A stretch of DNA of 64,000 nt from Nostoc sp. XA010 (GTDB taxonomy: Bacteria; Cyanobacteriota; Cyanobacteriia; Cyanobacteriales; Nostocaceae): assembly GCF_020829625.1 (NCBI RefSeq), contig NZ_JAIVFX010000026.1, positions 1-64,000 of the forward strand, in the 5' to 3' direction. The notes under the pieces were generated by a model that was not told the DNA's origin, searched no databases, and was given only the letters and a program-made list of their open reading frames with translations. A program made the position numbers and the translations under genes. Shown piece by piece: positions 44,711 through 53,917 of the stretch (positions within the stretch are counted from its first letter, which is position 1; each line of letters opens with the position of its first letter).

Positions 44711-45328
44711 CAATTTCCCAAACAACTCGGCTACTTTATCTAAATCTTTATCTCCAGGTGCGCGTTCTACACCACTAGATAAATCAACGCCACTGGGATT
44801 AACCTGACTTAGGGCTTCCACAATATTATCTGCTGTTAGTCCCCCGGCTAAAAACCAAGGGCAATTGGGGCTAAATTGCTCTAGCATTGTCCAATCTAAG
44901 GTTTTGCCTGTACCACCAAGTTGTTCGGGATGGTAAGCATCAAGTAGCAAAGTATCTACATAATCTATGTAATTAGCTACTGTGTCAAGATGCTCAAGGC
45001 TCCTAACTCTAAGTGCTTTAAGAATTTCAACATTGGGTAAAGCTTGACGTAATTGGTAGCAAAAATCTGGTAATTCATCACCGTGTAACTGGACACCAGT
45101 CAAACCAGAATCAACAACTATCTGACTGATTTCGGGGATACTAGCGTTGGCAAAAACACCAATTGTGTCAATATTAGCCGGGAGTTCTGCTACTGCTGCC
45201 CGAATTTGGGATGTAGTCACGTAGCGAGGTGAGGTTGGCACACAAATAAATCCTAGTGCCGTTGCGCCCAGAGAGGCGATCGCTATAGACTGCTGTGGTT
45301 GAGTGATGCCGCAAATTTTAACGCGCAT
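44696..45328 (-). CDS. trpF: Phosphoribosylanthranilate isomerase
   Basis: The 210-residue barrel enzyme isomerises N-phosphoribosyl anthranilate in tryptophan synthesis. It begins MRVKICGITQPQQ, with the catalytic Cys in KICGI and the catalytic Asp in TLLLDAYHPEQLGGTGKTLDW; the phosphate site is FLAGGLTADN and GVDLSSGVE. Its last codons overlap heptamer-rich DNA. Lone gene, divergent from psaK. Confidence 0.97.
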   Translation of the reverse strand: MRVKICGITQPQQSIAIASLGATALGFICVPTSPRYVTTSQIRAAVAELPANIDTIGVFANASIPEISQIVVDSGLTGVQLHGDELPDFCYQLRQALPNVEILKALRVRSLEHLDTVANYIDYVDTLLLDAYHPEQLGGTGKTLDWTMLEQFSPNCPWFLAGGLTADNIVEALSQVNPSGVDLSSGVERAPGDKDLDKVAELFGKLGSRE

Positions 45329-45439
45329 GAATATTTAATAAATTTACAATAATCGTCAAGAAAGTCAAAACTATCCGAAAAACTTTTGTACCTTGGTAAT
45401 TTTATAATTTTGTAGGTCTACATTTTAGGAGACAAAAGC

Positions 45440-45694
45440 TTGATTTCATCTATTTTACTAGCAGCCCAGCCAACTGTTCCCACAACACCTGCGTGGAATC
45501 CTACAGTAGGCATCATCATCAGCATCACTTGCTTAGTAATTGTTTTACTAAGTACTAGGATTGAAAGACCCTTAGTTGGCCCCAAGTTCCCTATCCTGCC
45601 GATTAGTATTCCAACATTCGTTGCAGCGATGGCTTTTGGTCATATTGTTGGCGTTGGCATCGTTTTAGGACTGACTAACATCGGTCGTCTGTAG
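45440..45694 (+). CDS. psaK: Photosystem I subunit PsaK, first copy
   Basis: The 84-residue protein has a short leader, two membrane helices (VGIIISITCLVIVLLS; FVAAMAFGHIVGVGIVLGL) and the connecting RPLVGPKFP loop typical of PsaK. It sits at the edge of PSI and is involved in antenna binding and state transitions. The start is a TTG at 45440, chosen because TAGGAGA lies 10 bp before it. Followed by a strong terminator. Confidence 0.92.
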   Translation: MISSILLAAQPTVPTTPAWNPTVGIIISITCLVIVLLSTRIERPLVGPKFPILPISIPTFVAAMAFGHIVGVGIVLGLTNIGRL

Positions 45695-45703
45695 TTTTGC
45701 GAT

Positions 45704-45733
45704 GATCGCGGCGTTATAAGCAACGCCGCGATC
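45704..45733. terminator. Perfect 12-bp hairpin after first psaK
   Basis: GATCGCGGCGTT and AACGCCGCGATC around ATAAGC, 10 bp past the stop; AT-rich DNA follows. Confidence 0.85.
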
Positions 45734-45960
45734 AATACAAAACTCCTAAAAACGATTTTGGTTCTTTCTCCAGCAAAATAACTTATAAGCATTAGCCAGT
45801 CAGCCTCCGTGTGGTCACTCTAACTGAGGGGGTAGGTATTAACCTTCCCCTTGAGGGACGATTCCAGCTACTTAATCAACGGAGGATTTATATAACTTTA
45901 GAAACGGGTTAATCCCCTCTCTAAGGGTTATGTAAGTTAATTCATGCAGGAGAAAGAACC

Positions 45961-46239
45961 ATGATGTCATCAATGTTATTAGCAGCCCAAGCTACTTTAC
46001 CCAAAACTGGCACCGCATGGAACTTGACTGAAGCGGCAATTATTACTGGCATTTGTCTGTTATGTCTTTTGATTATTCCTCGGACAATTCGCTATCCTCA
46101 CGTTGGCCCTAAGATGCCGTTGCCCTTTCCGTCGCTGTTCAATAATCCCAGTGCCGCTACATTCCTCGCCGCAATGAGCGCTGGTCACCTGATCGGCACT
46201 GGTACCGTTTTAGGATTGAGTAATCTCGGCATTATCTAA
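45961..46239 (+). CDS. psaK: Photosystem I subunit PsaK, second copy
   Basis: The 92-residue paralogue shares the leader MLLAAQA, the loop YPHVGPKMP and the second helix TFLAAMSAGHLIGTGTVLGLSN with the first copy, but has an insert between loop and helix 2. It has its own start region (AGGAGA, then ATG) 266 bp after the first copy. Cyanobacteria often have two PsaK forms expressed under different light; which is which cannot be told here. Confidence 0.92.
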   Translation: MMSSMLLAAQATLPKTGTAWNLTEAAIITGICLLCLLIIPRTIRYPHVGPKMPLPFPSLFNNPSAATFLAAMSAGHLIGTGTVLGLSNLGII

Positions 46240-46493
46240 ATTTTACGTTTTCCATCTAACACACTCAAGAGAAGGGGCAGGGAGCAAGGGAAAAGAGTTT
46301 TCCCCTCTGCCTCTTTTAAATGCACAATTCCCCACTTCAGAGTTTTGCTCACAGGCATTAATTGTCTATTCTAGAAATAAGAGCATTTCATAACTCGGCA
46401 CTACTGAATTAATGCTCAGAAATTATGTGTAAGTATATACGTCAACATTGCGGTATAGGAACTACTGGCGATATCTAGTTTTAGGACAATGTA

Positions 46494-47690
46494 ATGCAAA
46501 CAAATTGGAAAATTGGGTCTTTATTTGGAATTCCCCTGTTTTTAGACCCGTTATGGTTTGTGATTTTAGGGTTGGCAACTCTTAACTTTGGGGTAGCTTA
46601 TCAGGAATGGGGGCCTGTTATAGCTTGGAGTGCTGGAATAGTTATGGCACTGTTGCTATTTGGTTCGGTGTTGCTACATGAGTTGGGTCACAGCTTAGTA
46701 GCCCGATCGCAAGGCATTAGAGTTAATTCAATTACCTTATTTCTGTTTGGCGGGATTGCTGCTATTGAAGAAGAATCTAAAACTCCTTTCAAAGCTTTTC
46801 AAGTAGCGATCGCTGGGCCTTTGGTGAGTATCGGACTATTTTTACTGCTCCAGCTAGTAACTATTGTGATACCTGATACTAGTCCACTCAGTGTCATGGT
46901 CGGAGATTTAGCGAGAATAAACTTGGTGGTAGCTCTATTTAACCTGATTCCCGGCTTACCTCTAGATGGAGGGCAAGTATTAAAAGCAGCACTATGGCAA
47001 ATAACAGGTAATCGTTTTCAAGCCGTACACTGGGCTGCAAGGGCTGGGCAAATTTTGGGTTACAGTGCGATCGCTTTAGGATTTGTTGTAGATTTTGTAA
47101 CCAGAGAATTAGTACTTGGTTTGTGGATTGCGCTGTTAGGTTGGTTTGCTGTCCGCAACGCTAATAGCTATGACAACATGACTACATTGCAAGAAAGCCT
47201 ACTCAAAGTCGTGGCGGCTGATGCGATGACTCGTGACTTTCGGGTAATTGATGCCGATCAGACATTGCGATCGTTTGCCGATTCATACCTGTTAGAAACC
47301 AATCCCTCACAGGTTTATTTTGCTGCTTCTGATGGACGTTACCGGGGTCTAGTTTCCATTGACGATTTTCGTTTAACCCAAAGGAGTGAATGGGAAACCC
47401 AAACCTTACATAGCATTGTGCATCCCTTGACAGAAATACCCACTGTTGCTGAAGCAACAACGATAGCTGAGGTAATTAACAAGCTGGAAAATGAGCAGTT
47501 ACCTCGAATTACCGTGTTGTCTCCGGCTGGTGCTGTCGCTGGTGTAATTGACCGGGGAGATATTGTAAGGGCGTTGGGACAAAAATTAAATTTGCGGGTA
47601 GCAGATGCTGAAATTAAACGGATCAAGGAAGAAGGAAGTTATTCGCCTGGGTTGCAACTAGCAGCACTAGCGAAGTCAATTACAGATTAA
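46494..47690 (+). CDS. Site-2 protease family metalloprotease with CBS domains
   Basis: The 398-residue membrane protein has the zinc motif HELGHS in LLFGSVLLHELGHSLVA (about residues 56-72), the second motif NLIPGLPLDGGQVLKA in a later helix, six hydrophobic segments, then a cytoplasmic pair of CBS-like domains (about 235-385). It is of the SpoIVFB-like S2P group and probably cleaves a membrane-bound regulator, with nucleotide sensing by CBS. ATG at 46494. Alone on its strand. Confidence 0.92.
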   Translation: MQTNWKIGSLFGIPLFLDPLWFVILGLATLNFGVAYQEWGPVIAWSAGIVMALLLFGSVLLHELGHSLVARSQGIRVNSITLFLFGGIAAIEEESKTPFKAFQVAIAGPLVSIGLFLLLQLVTIVIPDTSPLSVMVGDLARINLVVALFNLIPGLPLDGGQVLKAALWQITGNRFQAVHWAARAGQILGYSAIALGFVVDFVTRELVLGLWIALLGWFAVRNANSYDNMTTLQESLLKVVAADAMTRDFRVIDADQTLRSFADSYLLETNPSQVYFAASDGRYRGLVSIDDFRLTQRSEWETQTLHSIVHPLTEIPTVAEATTIAEVINKLENEQLPRITVLSPAGAVAGVIDRGDIVRALGQKLNLRVADAEIKRIKEEGSYSPGLQLAALAKSITD

Positions 47691-47783
47691 ATGTCATACC
47701 CTTGTCATAGTTTTGCAATAGATTCGTCAAAAGCTTGTGTGATATTTAATTTGGTATTTGGTTACAAAATGCTTTTTTTGGGT

Positions 47784-47808
47784 AAAAGGTAGGATTTCCT
47801 ACCTTTTT
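47784..47808. terminator. Hairpin terminator after the site-2 protease gene
   Basis: AAAAGGTAGG and CCTACCTTTT around ATTT with a T-run after, about 95 bp past the stop. Confidence 0.85.
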
Positions 47809-47835
47809 TATTTTTTAAATTAACGTGAATTCGAT

Positions 47836-47915
47836 AAACCTCTCCCTGCCTTCAAGTCTTTCCCTCTCGGACTCGGAGAGGGACGGTTTTACGTAGTAAA
47901 ACCAGGGAGAGGTTT
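47836..47915. repeat. 80-bp three-hairpin repeat
   Basis: Outer arms AAACCTCTCCCTG and CAGGGAGAGGTTT enclose two more perfect hairpins (CCCTCTC/GAGAGGG and GGTTTTAC/GTAAAACC), a cruciform-like layout. It lies in the 329-bp gap between the protease gene and der. Confidence 0.88.
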
Positions 47916-48019
47916 CTTTGACATCGCTTCAGATGATTAGAAAGTTATTAAAACTTCCAGTTTAAAAAGAGTAAAATGTAAGTACGTGATATACTACGTC
48001 TCTCACTTACCCTGGTTTT

Positions 48020-49390
48020 ATGGCACTGCCAATTGTTGCAATTATCGGACGCCCAAATGTGGGCAAATCCACCCTGGTTAATCGACTCGCCGGGGAACAA
48101 ACGGCGATTGTCCATGATGAACCGGGAGTGACACGCGATCGCACCTATCTACCAGCTTTCTGGAATGGTCGTGAATTTTTGGTGGTAGACACTGGTGGTT
48201 TAGTTTTTAACGATGACACCGAATTTTTACCACTGATTCGCCAACAGGCAATGACAGCCCTTGCAGAAGCGTGTGGCGCTATTTTTGTCGTAGATGGTCA
48301 AACAGGCCCCACCTCGGCAGATTTAGAAATAGCCGAATGGATGCGCCAACAACCCCTACCTGTGCTACTAGCTGTAAATAAATGTGAATCTCCAGACCAA
48401 GGCTTAATGCAAGCTGCCGAGTTTTGGGAATTGGGATTGGGCGAACCTTACCCCATCTCCGCGATTCATGGAAGTGGCACAGGAGAATTACTCGACGAGT
48501 TAGTTAACCACATACCTGCTATTGAAGACATCCCAGACACGAATGAAATCAAAGTAGCAATTGTGGGACGCCCGAATGTAGGCAAATCGAGCTTACTGAA
48601 TTCTTTTGTCGGGGAAGAAAGGGCAATTGTCAGCCCAATTTCTGGCACAACCCGCGATGCTATTGATACCGTCATTGAACGAGAGGGGCAAACCTACCGT
48701 TTGATTGACACCGCAGGCATTCGCAAAAAGAAACACATCGAATACGGCACAGAATTCTTTAGTATTAACCGTGCTTTCAAAGCGATTCGCCGTGCTGACG
48801 TGGTTTTATTAGTAATAGACGCCGTTGATGGAGTCACTGAGCAAGACCAAAAATTAGCTGGGCGGATTATCGAAGAAGGTCGAGCTTGCATCATCGTCGT
48901 TAATAAGTGGGATGCTGTCGAAAAAGACTCTTACACAATCTACGATTACGAAAAAACTCTGCAATCACGGTTACATTTTACCGAATGGGCAGAAACAATT
49001 TTTGTGAGTGCCTTGTCAGGACAACGGGTAGAGAAAATTCTCGAATTGGTGAAAACTGCGGCTGAATCACACAAACGCCGTGTCAGTACATCAGTTATTA
49101 ACGAAGTCTTAACAGATGCTGTTAGCTGGCATTCACCGCCAGCATCCCGTGGTGGGCGTCAGGGCAAGATTTATTATGGTACACAAGTAAGTAGCCAACC
49201 ACCAACGATCGCTCTATTTGTAAATGATTCCAAACGGTTCAACGACAACTACCGCCGCTACATTGAACGCCAATTCCGGCAACAGCTAGGATTTAAAGGC
49301 ACACCAATTATCTTACTGTGGCGGAGCAAAAAAGTCCGTGATGCCGAAATTGGTAATGTTAATAGAGCAACTCGCGTCAAAATAAGTTAG
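48020..49390 (+). CDS. der: GTPase Der
   Basis: The 456-residue protein has two GTPase domains in tandem, each with GRPNVGKS (residues 10-17 and about 183-190), DTGG/DTAG and NKC/NKW motifs, then a KH-like C-terminal domain. Der is needed for 50S ribosome assembly. ATG start. Confidence 0.98.
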   Translation: MALPIVAIIGRPNVGKSTLVNRLAGEQTAIVHDEPGVTRDRTYLPAFWNGREFLVVDTGGLVFNDDTEFLPLIRQQAMTALAEACGAIFVVDGQTGPTSADLEIAEWMRQQPLPVLLAVNKCESPDQGLMQAAEFWELGLGEPYPISAIHGSGTGELLDELVNHIPAIEDIPDTNEIKVAIVGRPNVGKSSLLNSFVGEERAIVSPISGTTRDAIDTVIEREGQTYRLIDTAGIRKKKHIEYGTEFFSINRAFKAIRRADVVLLVIDAVDGVTEQDQKLAGRIIEEGRACIIVVNKWDAVEKDSYTIYDYEKTLQSRLHFTEWAETIFVSALSGQRVEKILELVKTAAESHKRRVSTSVINEVLTDAVSWHSPPASRGGRQGKIYYGTQVSSQPPTIALFVNDSKRFNDNYRRYIERQFRQQLGFKGTPIILLWRSKKVRDAEIGNVNRATRVKIS

Positions 49391-49400
49391 GAGACAAGAG

Positions 49401-49426
49401 AGACGCGATTGATCGCGTCTTTTTTA
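49401..49426. terminator. Terminator of der
   Basis: AGACGCGAT-TG-ATCGCGTCT followed by TTTTTT, 10 bp past the stop. Confidence 0.92.
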
Positions 49427-49530
49427 TAGGAGTTATGAGTTAAAGCCAAAATTGCTATTTTTAAGCCTATGTCAACATAATAGGTTAACCCAGAAGTCAA
49501 AACTCCTAACTCCTAACTCCTAACTTTCAA

Positions 49531-50448
49531 ATGGATTTATTACGATCGCTGCCACTTGGACTTTATTTAGAACAACCCCAAACTTGGCTGCATAAAATCG
49601 ATCCGCGAGTCAAGTTCGCCTGGTTGATGAGCTTTTTAACAAGCTATGTTTTAGCTAACAACTTTTGGCGGGTGCTGCTGGTAGTAATATTGATTCTTGC
49701 CACCTTAATTGCCAGAATTCCTCGCCGAGTATGGCAGCAGCAAATGGGTTGGCTATTAATGCTATCGTTTTTTGTCTTAGCGATCGGAGCCATCAGTCCT
49801 GATGCAATGGGTGTAGATTATCAGCCACGCCTTCCAACTAATGAACAAATATTAACCCAGCCAGTAAATTCCAAAAATATTGTTCAAGAGCCAGCAAGTA
49901 ATAGCAAATACAGCTATGTGCTATTTCACAAAGGCCCAGTCAAAGTAACTCGCCGCTCCTTGGATTTGGCTGTACGTTTGAGTACAATTATATTTACCGT
50001 AATTTACAGCACCAACCTTTATCTGCTGACAACCGCGCCAGAAGAAATCACATCTGGCATAGAAAGTCTAATGCAACCCTTGAGACGCTTCAAGTTGCCT
50101 GTTACCGAAATTGCTTTAACTTTAACCTTATCCTTGCGCTTTATTCCCCTGGTTTTAGAAGAAGTGCAAAACTTATTTCGCTCCGTGATGACAAGGGCAA
50201 TTAATTGGAAAAAGCTAGGATTGAAAGGAGGATTCAAAGTTTGGATGACAGTCGCAGAGAGACTGTTAGAAAATCTGCTCTTACGAGCTGATCAAATGGC
50301 GAATGCAATGATGGTACGGGGTTTTACCAGTCCCAATGAGCATAGAGTGCAGTGGCATGACTTACGATTTAAAGGGCGTGACTGGCTTGCGATCGCAACT
50401 TTAATTTTATTCTGGGGAATACGGCTAGCTATAGGAACTCAGGTCTAA
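49531..50448 (+). CDS. Energy-coupling factor transporter membrane protein, EcfT/CbiQ type
   Basis: The 305-residue protein has five to six hydrophobic segments and the EcfT pattern: LHKIDPRVKFAWLMSF near the start, and the two cytoplasmic coupling helices with SRFIPL-like ALTLTLSLRFIPLVLEEV and MANAMMVRGFTSP. EcfT joins the ATPases to a substrate-binding subunit for vitamin or metal uptake. No EcfA or S component is near, which is usual for cyanobacteria. ATG start. It is followed after 22 bp by the trpE-like gene. Confidence 0.9.
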   Translation: MDLLRSLPLGLYLEQPQTWLHKIDPRVKFAWLMSFLTSYVLANNFWRVLLVVILILATLIARIPRRVWQQQMGWLLMLSFFVLAIGAISPDAMGVDYQPRLPTNEQILTQPVNSKNIVQEPASNSKYSYVLFHKGPVKVTRRSLDLAVRLSTIIFTVIYSTNLYLLTTAPEEITSGIESLMQPLRRFKLPVTEIALTLTLSLRFIPLVLEEVQNLFRSVMTRAINWKKLGLKGGFKVWMTVAERLLENLLLRADQMANAMMVRGFTSPNEHRVQWHDLRFKGRDWLAIATLILFWGIRLAIGTQV

Positions 50449-50470
50449 TTTTGCAACGCTTATAAACAGT

Positions 50471-52018
50471 ATGATCAAGGCTTGGTATTGGCGATCGCTA
50501 CCCTTAGAAAAGCGCACAGGTTCGAAAGTTTTTGCTGCTCTTTTTCACTCCACCTCCGCACCGGGAATTGCTACCCTACTGGAAAGTCCCTACCCAACGC
50601 CAATAGATCATCCCCAACTCAGCCGATATTCTATCTGTGCAGGCGCTCCTCGCCTAGTTGATGGCATCCCCCAGATGTGGACACCAAAAGTAGGAGAAGT
50701 TTTTCCCTTCTTAGAAAAGTTGTTACAGCAAGGGGTAGGGAGAGATGAGGTGGATGAGAAGGATGAGGTAGTATTTTCTTCCCCTGCTCCCCCTGCTTCC
50801 CCGTCTCCCCATCTCCCCTTCACAGGCGGTTGGTTGGGTTGGGTAGGCTATGATGTGGCATGGGAAATTGAACAGCTACCACGTCATAAAATTGATCCCC
50901 TACCATTTCCCATAGTTTTTTGGTATGAACCAGACTGTTTTGCCGTTTTAGATCACGCGCAACAAATTCTTTGGCTAGCCGCCAGTGATGCAAGTGGACT
51001 TGATGAATTACAAAAGAAGTTAGTAAAGAAAGATGCAGAGAAAGAATTCTCGGTGTCTCCCCGTCCCCACGTCCCCGTGTCTTCTTCACCTCCTCTGTTT
51101 TTGACATCGCAAGCAGATTATGAAACATCTGTAAACCAGGCGAAAAAATATATTCAAGCTGGAGACATCTTTCAGACAAATCTTTCATTGCGATTTCAAG
51201 CGTCTACATCGGCTTCTGGTTGGGAAATTTACCAAGCCTTGCAAAAAATCAATCCTTCGCCTTTTGCCAGCTATTGGCAAACGCCTTGGGGAGAAGTGAT
51301 CAGTTGTTCGCCGGAACGGTTAGTAATGTTGCAAAATCGGCAAGCCGAAACCAGACCGATCGCCGGGACGCGATCGCGTGGTGTCACTCCAGAACAAGAT
51401 ATGCAACTGGCACAAGATTTACTCAGCAACACCAAAGAACGTGCAGAACACATCATGCTGGTGGACTTGGAACGCAATGATTTAGGGCGAGTTTGTGAAT
51501 GGGGAACGGTTACAGTTGACGAATTGCTAACAATTGAGCGATATAGCCATGTGATGCATCTTGTCAGCAACATCAAAGGTACTTTAAAAGGCGAATACAC
51601 TCCCATTGATTTGATTCGCGCCACGTTTCCAGGTGGCACAATCACAGGTTGTCCCAAAGTCCGTTGCATGGAAATTATCGAAGAACTAGAACCCGTGCGG
51701 CGCAGCTTGTTCTACGGTTCCTGCGGCTATTTAGATTGGCGTGGTCATTTAGATTTAAATATCTTAATCCGCACCCTGCTACTAGCCCCAGTGTCTCAAG
51801 AAGCAGGGGGAGCAGGGGAGGCAGGGGAGGCAGGAGGAGTAAATTTTTCTTTATTTCGCCACTCAAGACACATCCCTCACCACTCAGCACTCAACATTGT
51901 CTGGGGACAAGTTGGCGCGGGAATTGTCGCAGACAGTGATCCTGAGAAAGAATGGTATGAATCTCTGCACAAAGCCCAGGCACAACTGGCAGCACTGAAA
52001 ATGTTAGATAGGGAATAG
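50471..52018 (+). CDS. Anthranilate/aminodeoxychorismate synthase component I
   Basis: The 515-residue chorismate-binding enzyme has the LLES segment, SLRFQASTSASGWEIY, FASYWQTPWGEVISCSPERL, RPIAGTRSRG, RAEHIMLVDLERNDLGRV and PGGTITGCPKVRCMEIIEELEPVRRSLFYG. PIAGT rather than PIKGT favours TrpE-like chemistry, but the family is hard to split, so I give no symbol. Three segments have no counterpart in the family: about residues 85-118 (50735-50820), 190-214 (51040-51110) and 443-468 (51797-51875). They are coded by CCCCTGCTCC or GCAGGGGAGG repeats, all in frame. Confidence 0.93.
   Translation: MIKAWYWRSLPLEKRTGSKVFAALFHSTSAPGIATLLESPYPTPIDHPQLSRYSICAGAPRLVDGIPQMWTPKVGEVFPFLEKLLQQGVGRDEVDEKDEVVFSSPAPPASPSPHLPFTGGWLGWVGYDVAWEIEQLPRHKIDPLPFPIVFWYEPDCFAVLDHAQQILWLAASDASGLDELQKKLVKKDAEKEFSVSPRPHVPVSSSPPLFLTSQADYETSVNQAKKYIQAGDIFQTNLSLRFQASTSASGWEIYQALQKINPSPFASYWQTPWGEVISCSPERLVMLQNRQAETRPIAGTRSRGVTPEQDMQLAQDLLSNTKERAEHIMLVDLERNDLGRVCEWGTVTVDELLTIERYSHVMHLVSNIKGTLKGEYTPIDLIRATFPGGTITGCPKVRCMEIIEELEPVRRSLFYGSCGYLDWRGHLDLNILIRTLLLAPVSQEAGGAGEAGEAGGVNFSLFRHSRHIPHHSALNIVWGQVGAGIVADSDPEKEWYESLHKAQAQLAALKMLDRE
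50735..50820 (+). repeat. In-gene repeat insertion 1 in the trpE-like gene
   Basis: GATGAGGTGGATGAGAAGGA then CCCCTGCTCCCCCTGCTTCC; codes an Asp/Glu then Ser/Pro run. Similar DNA is intergenic at 4708-4740 and 44650-44690. Confidence 0.85.
51797..51875 (+). repeat. In-gene repeat insertion 3 in the trpE-like gene
   Basis: GCAGGGGGAGCAGGGGAGGC units code EAGGAGEAGEAGG, followed by a stretch of Phe/His-rich residues with no family counterpart. Confidence 0.8.
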
Positions 52019-52609
52019 GGAAAGAGCAGGCGAAAGTTCTCTAATTTTTAATTTTTAATTTTTAATTGATTTCTCCCCACTCCCAATTTTGTGCCATTCA
52101 GCCATAGTTGTGGCAGTATGGAAAGAAGTTGAAAAGTTAGCTGTTGCCGTTGGGAATTTCAAAGGGTGTTTTCCCTTACCACGCTAAACTTTCAACAGGA
52201 GGGTCAGGACTGTTTTATGCCTTGTGCCGCCAGGTTGGTGTATTTGAGTCACCAAAGCATACGGTTATATCTATCGACAAGCCTCTACTCTTCGAGTCTA
52301 CGCTTCGCGTGTCATGTTGTACCATTTCGCTTCACTACCACTAGTACAGGTCGGCGGAAATCAACTTACCATTAAATTAGAACCGGAAAGCGCAAAATTA
52401 AAACCTTTTGACTTTTGACTCTTGACTTTTGACTTCCGCCTTGCGGTACTAGCTTCATCTGCCCATTAGAAACTAGATCAAGGTCTTCGCAACCGCAGTT
52501 TTGCATTTTAAGGAAATATTCTGACGAATGTTGGTATTATCGTCTGAATGTTTGGAATTCACTGCGAAAAGATATACATACTCCACCTTGACTACACCTT
52601 GACTCTTAA
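52019..52609. other. Gap of 591 bp before pipX
   Basis: Contains TTTTTAA units (about 52045-52062), a mixed stretch with the pieces CGACAAGCCTCTACTC and TTCGAGTCTACGCTTCGCG (about 52275-52312), and TTTTGACTC/TTGACTTTTG units (about 52406-52436). Open frames of about 66 codons in two frames here are not convincing. The pipX promoter should be in the last 150 bp. Confidence 0.6.
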
Positions 52610-52888
52610 ATGAATCCAGAAAACGCAGAAACTTACATAAACCATCCAACTTGGGGTTTACTTTACAAAATCTGTATGGTTGATGAAAACCAGGATTTGT
52701 TCACTACACTTTATGCCCAGCGCTTGTTTTTTTTGGTTGCAAATGACGTTAAAGGTGTTAAATTCCAGTCTCTAGGACGTACTGAGGCGAGAATGATGTT
52801 GGAAAATCGCTTACGTACCCTGCGGCGCAGTGGACAATCTCAGGAGTACGATCAGCTTCAGAGTGTTTTCCAACGCACCTTCCAATGA
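52610..52888 (+). CDS. pipX: PipX, PII- and NtcA-interacting protein
   Basis: The 92-residue protein has the Tudor-like domain of PipX: ETYINHPTWGLLYKICMVDENQDLFTTLYAQRLFFLV, followed by two helices with LENRLRTLRRSGQSQEYDQL. PipX binds NtcA as coactivator under nitrogen shortage and PII when 2-oxoglutarate is low. ATG at 52610. Its stop overlaps the start of pipY (ATGA). Confidence 0.97.
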   Translation: MNPENAETYINHPTWGLLYKICMVDENQDLFTTLYAQRLFFLVANDVKGVKFQSLGRTEARMMLENRLRTLRRSGQSQEYDQLQSVFQRTFQ

Positions 52889-53553
52889 GCAGTTCGATTT
52901 CCGAACGTATTGTTTCCATTCGTTCCTCCCTGCCAACTTCAGTCAAATTGATTGCTGTTAGCAAGCAAGTTCCTGCCCAGGCCATTCGGTCTGCCTATGC
53001 CGCAGGAATTCGTGATTTTGCAGAGAGTCGTATCCAAGAAGCCGCCAGCAAACAAGCCGAGTTGCAAGACTTACCGGATATTACCTGGCACTTTATTGGA
53101 CATTTGCAAAGCAATAAAGCCAAAAAAGCTATTGAACAATTCCCTTGGATTCACTCCGTCGATAATTTGAAGCTGGCACAGCGTTTAGATCAATTGGCAC
53201 AACAGCTAGGAGTGAGTCCCCAGGTTTGCCTGCAAGTGAAAATTCTCCCCGATCCCAACAAATCTGGTTGGAGTGTGCCAGAACTTTTGGCTGATTTACC
53301 CACACTCAATCAATACAAAAATTTACAAATTCAAGGTTTGATGACAATTCCACCTTCAGGATTAAATGATCCGGAAATTTTGAATGCATTTAATCTCAAT
53401 CGTGAGCTAGCAAAGAAAATCCAGGAGCAGAACTGGTCACACATTAAAATGCAGCACTTGTCTATGGGTATGTCAGGCGACTACGAACTGGCAGTGCAAG
53501 CAGGTGCAACGATGGTACGATTAGGAACAATATTGTTTGGCGATCGCTCTTAG
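52885..53553 (+). CDS. pipY: PipY, YggS/PLPBP-type pyridoxal-phosphate homeostasis protein
   Basis: The 222-residue alpha/beta barrel protein holds PLP by the lysine in KLIAVSKQVPAQAI and has the WHFIGHLQSNKAKKA and HLSMGMSGDYELAVQAGATMVRLGTILFG segments of the family. It has no catalytic activity of its own; it balances PLP and amino/keto acid pools. Four-base overlap with pipX indicates co-translation, as in other cyanobacteria. Confidence 0.97.
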   Translation: MSSSISERIVSIRSSLPTSVKLIAVSKQVPAQAIRSAYAAGIRDFAESRIQEAASKQAELQDLPDITWHFIGHLQSNKAKKAIEQFPWIHSVDNLKLAQRLDQLAQQLGVSPQVCLQVKILPDPNKSGWSVPELLADLPTLNQYKNLQIQGLMTIPPSGLNDPEILNAFNLNRELAKKIQEQNWSHIKMQHLSMGMSGDYELAVQAGATMVRLGTILFGDRS

Positions 53554-53917
53554 CCTTTGATTATCAGCCTTGCTCTTAAGTATTAATAGAGATCAGGATT
53601 TGATGACAAGAATTTTGTAACAAACTGGTGCAATTAGAAACAAAGGATATAGTATTGACAAGAGCAATCGCTAAGGAAAAATGGGGTAAAAAGAGCTTTC
53701 CTTCGGACAAACCTTAGGATATAATCTTGACTCATTATTATGTTTAGGCGATGCACAGACCTTTGCAAGAAGTGTCAGTTCATCGCCAAAACTAGTAGTA
53801 TGGGTTACAAGTAGCAGTATACTTGCTGTAGTATCCACCGATGTAGCGATTCCTCCTACTCAATCAATCCTAAGCCAAGTCAATATAGGCTATTCGCACC
53901 AGGAGAGTACACAGACA
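53554..53917. other. Gap of 364 bp before sepF
   Basis: Contains an interrupted palindrome around 53812-53835 (TACAAGTAGCAG then TACTTGCTGTA). An AGGAGA lies before the sepF start. No gene seen. Confidence 0.6.

Noticed and set aside
52144..52375. Two overlapping frames of about 66-69 codons before pipX
   Set aside because: Composition and placement fit repeat mosaic; no start signal and no conserved motif.
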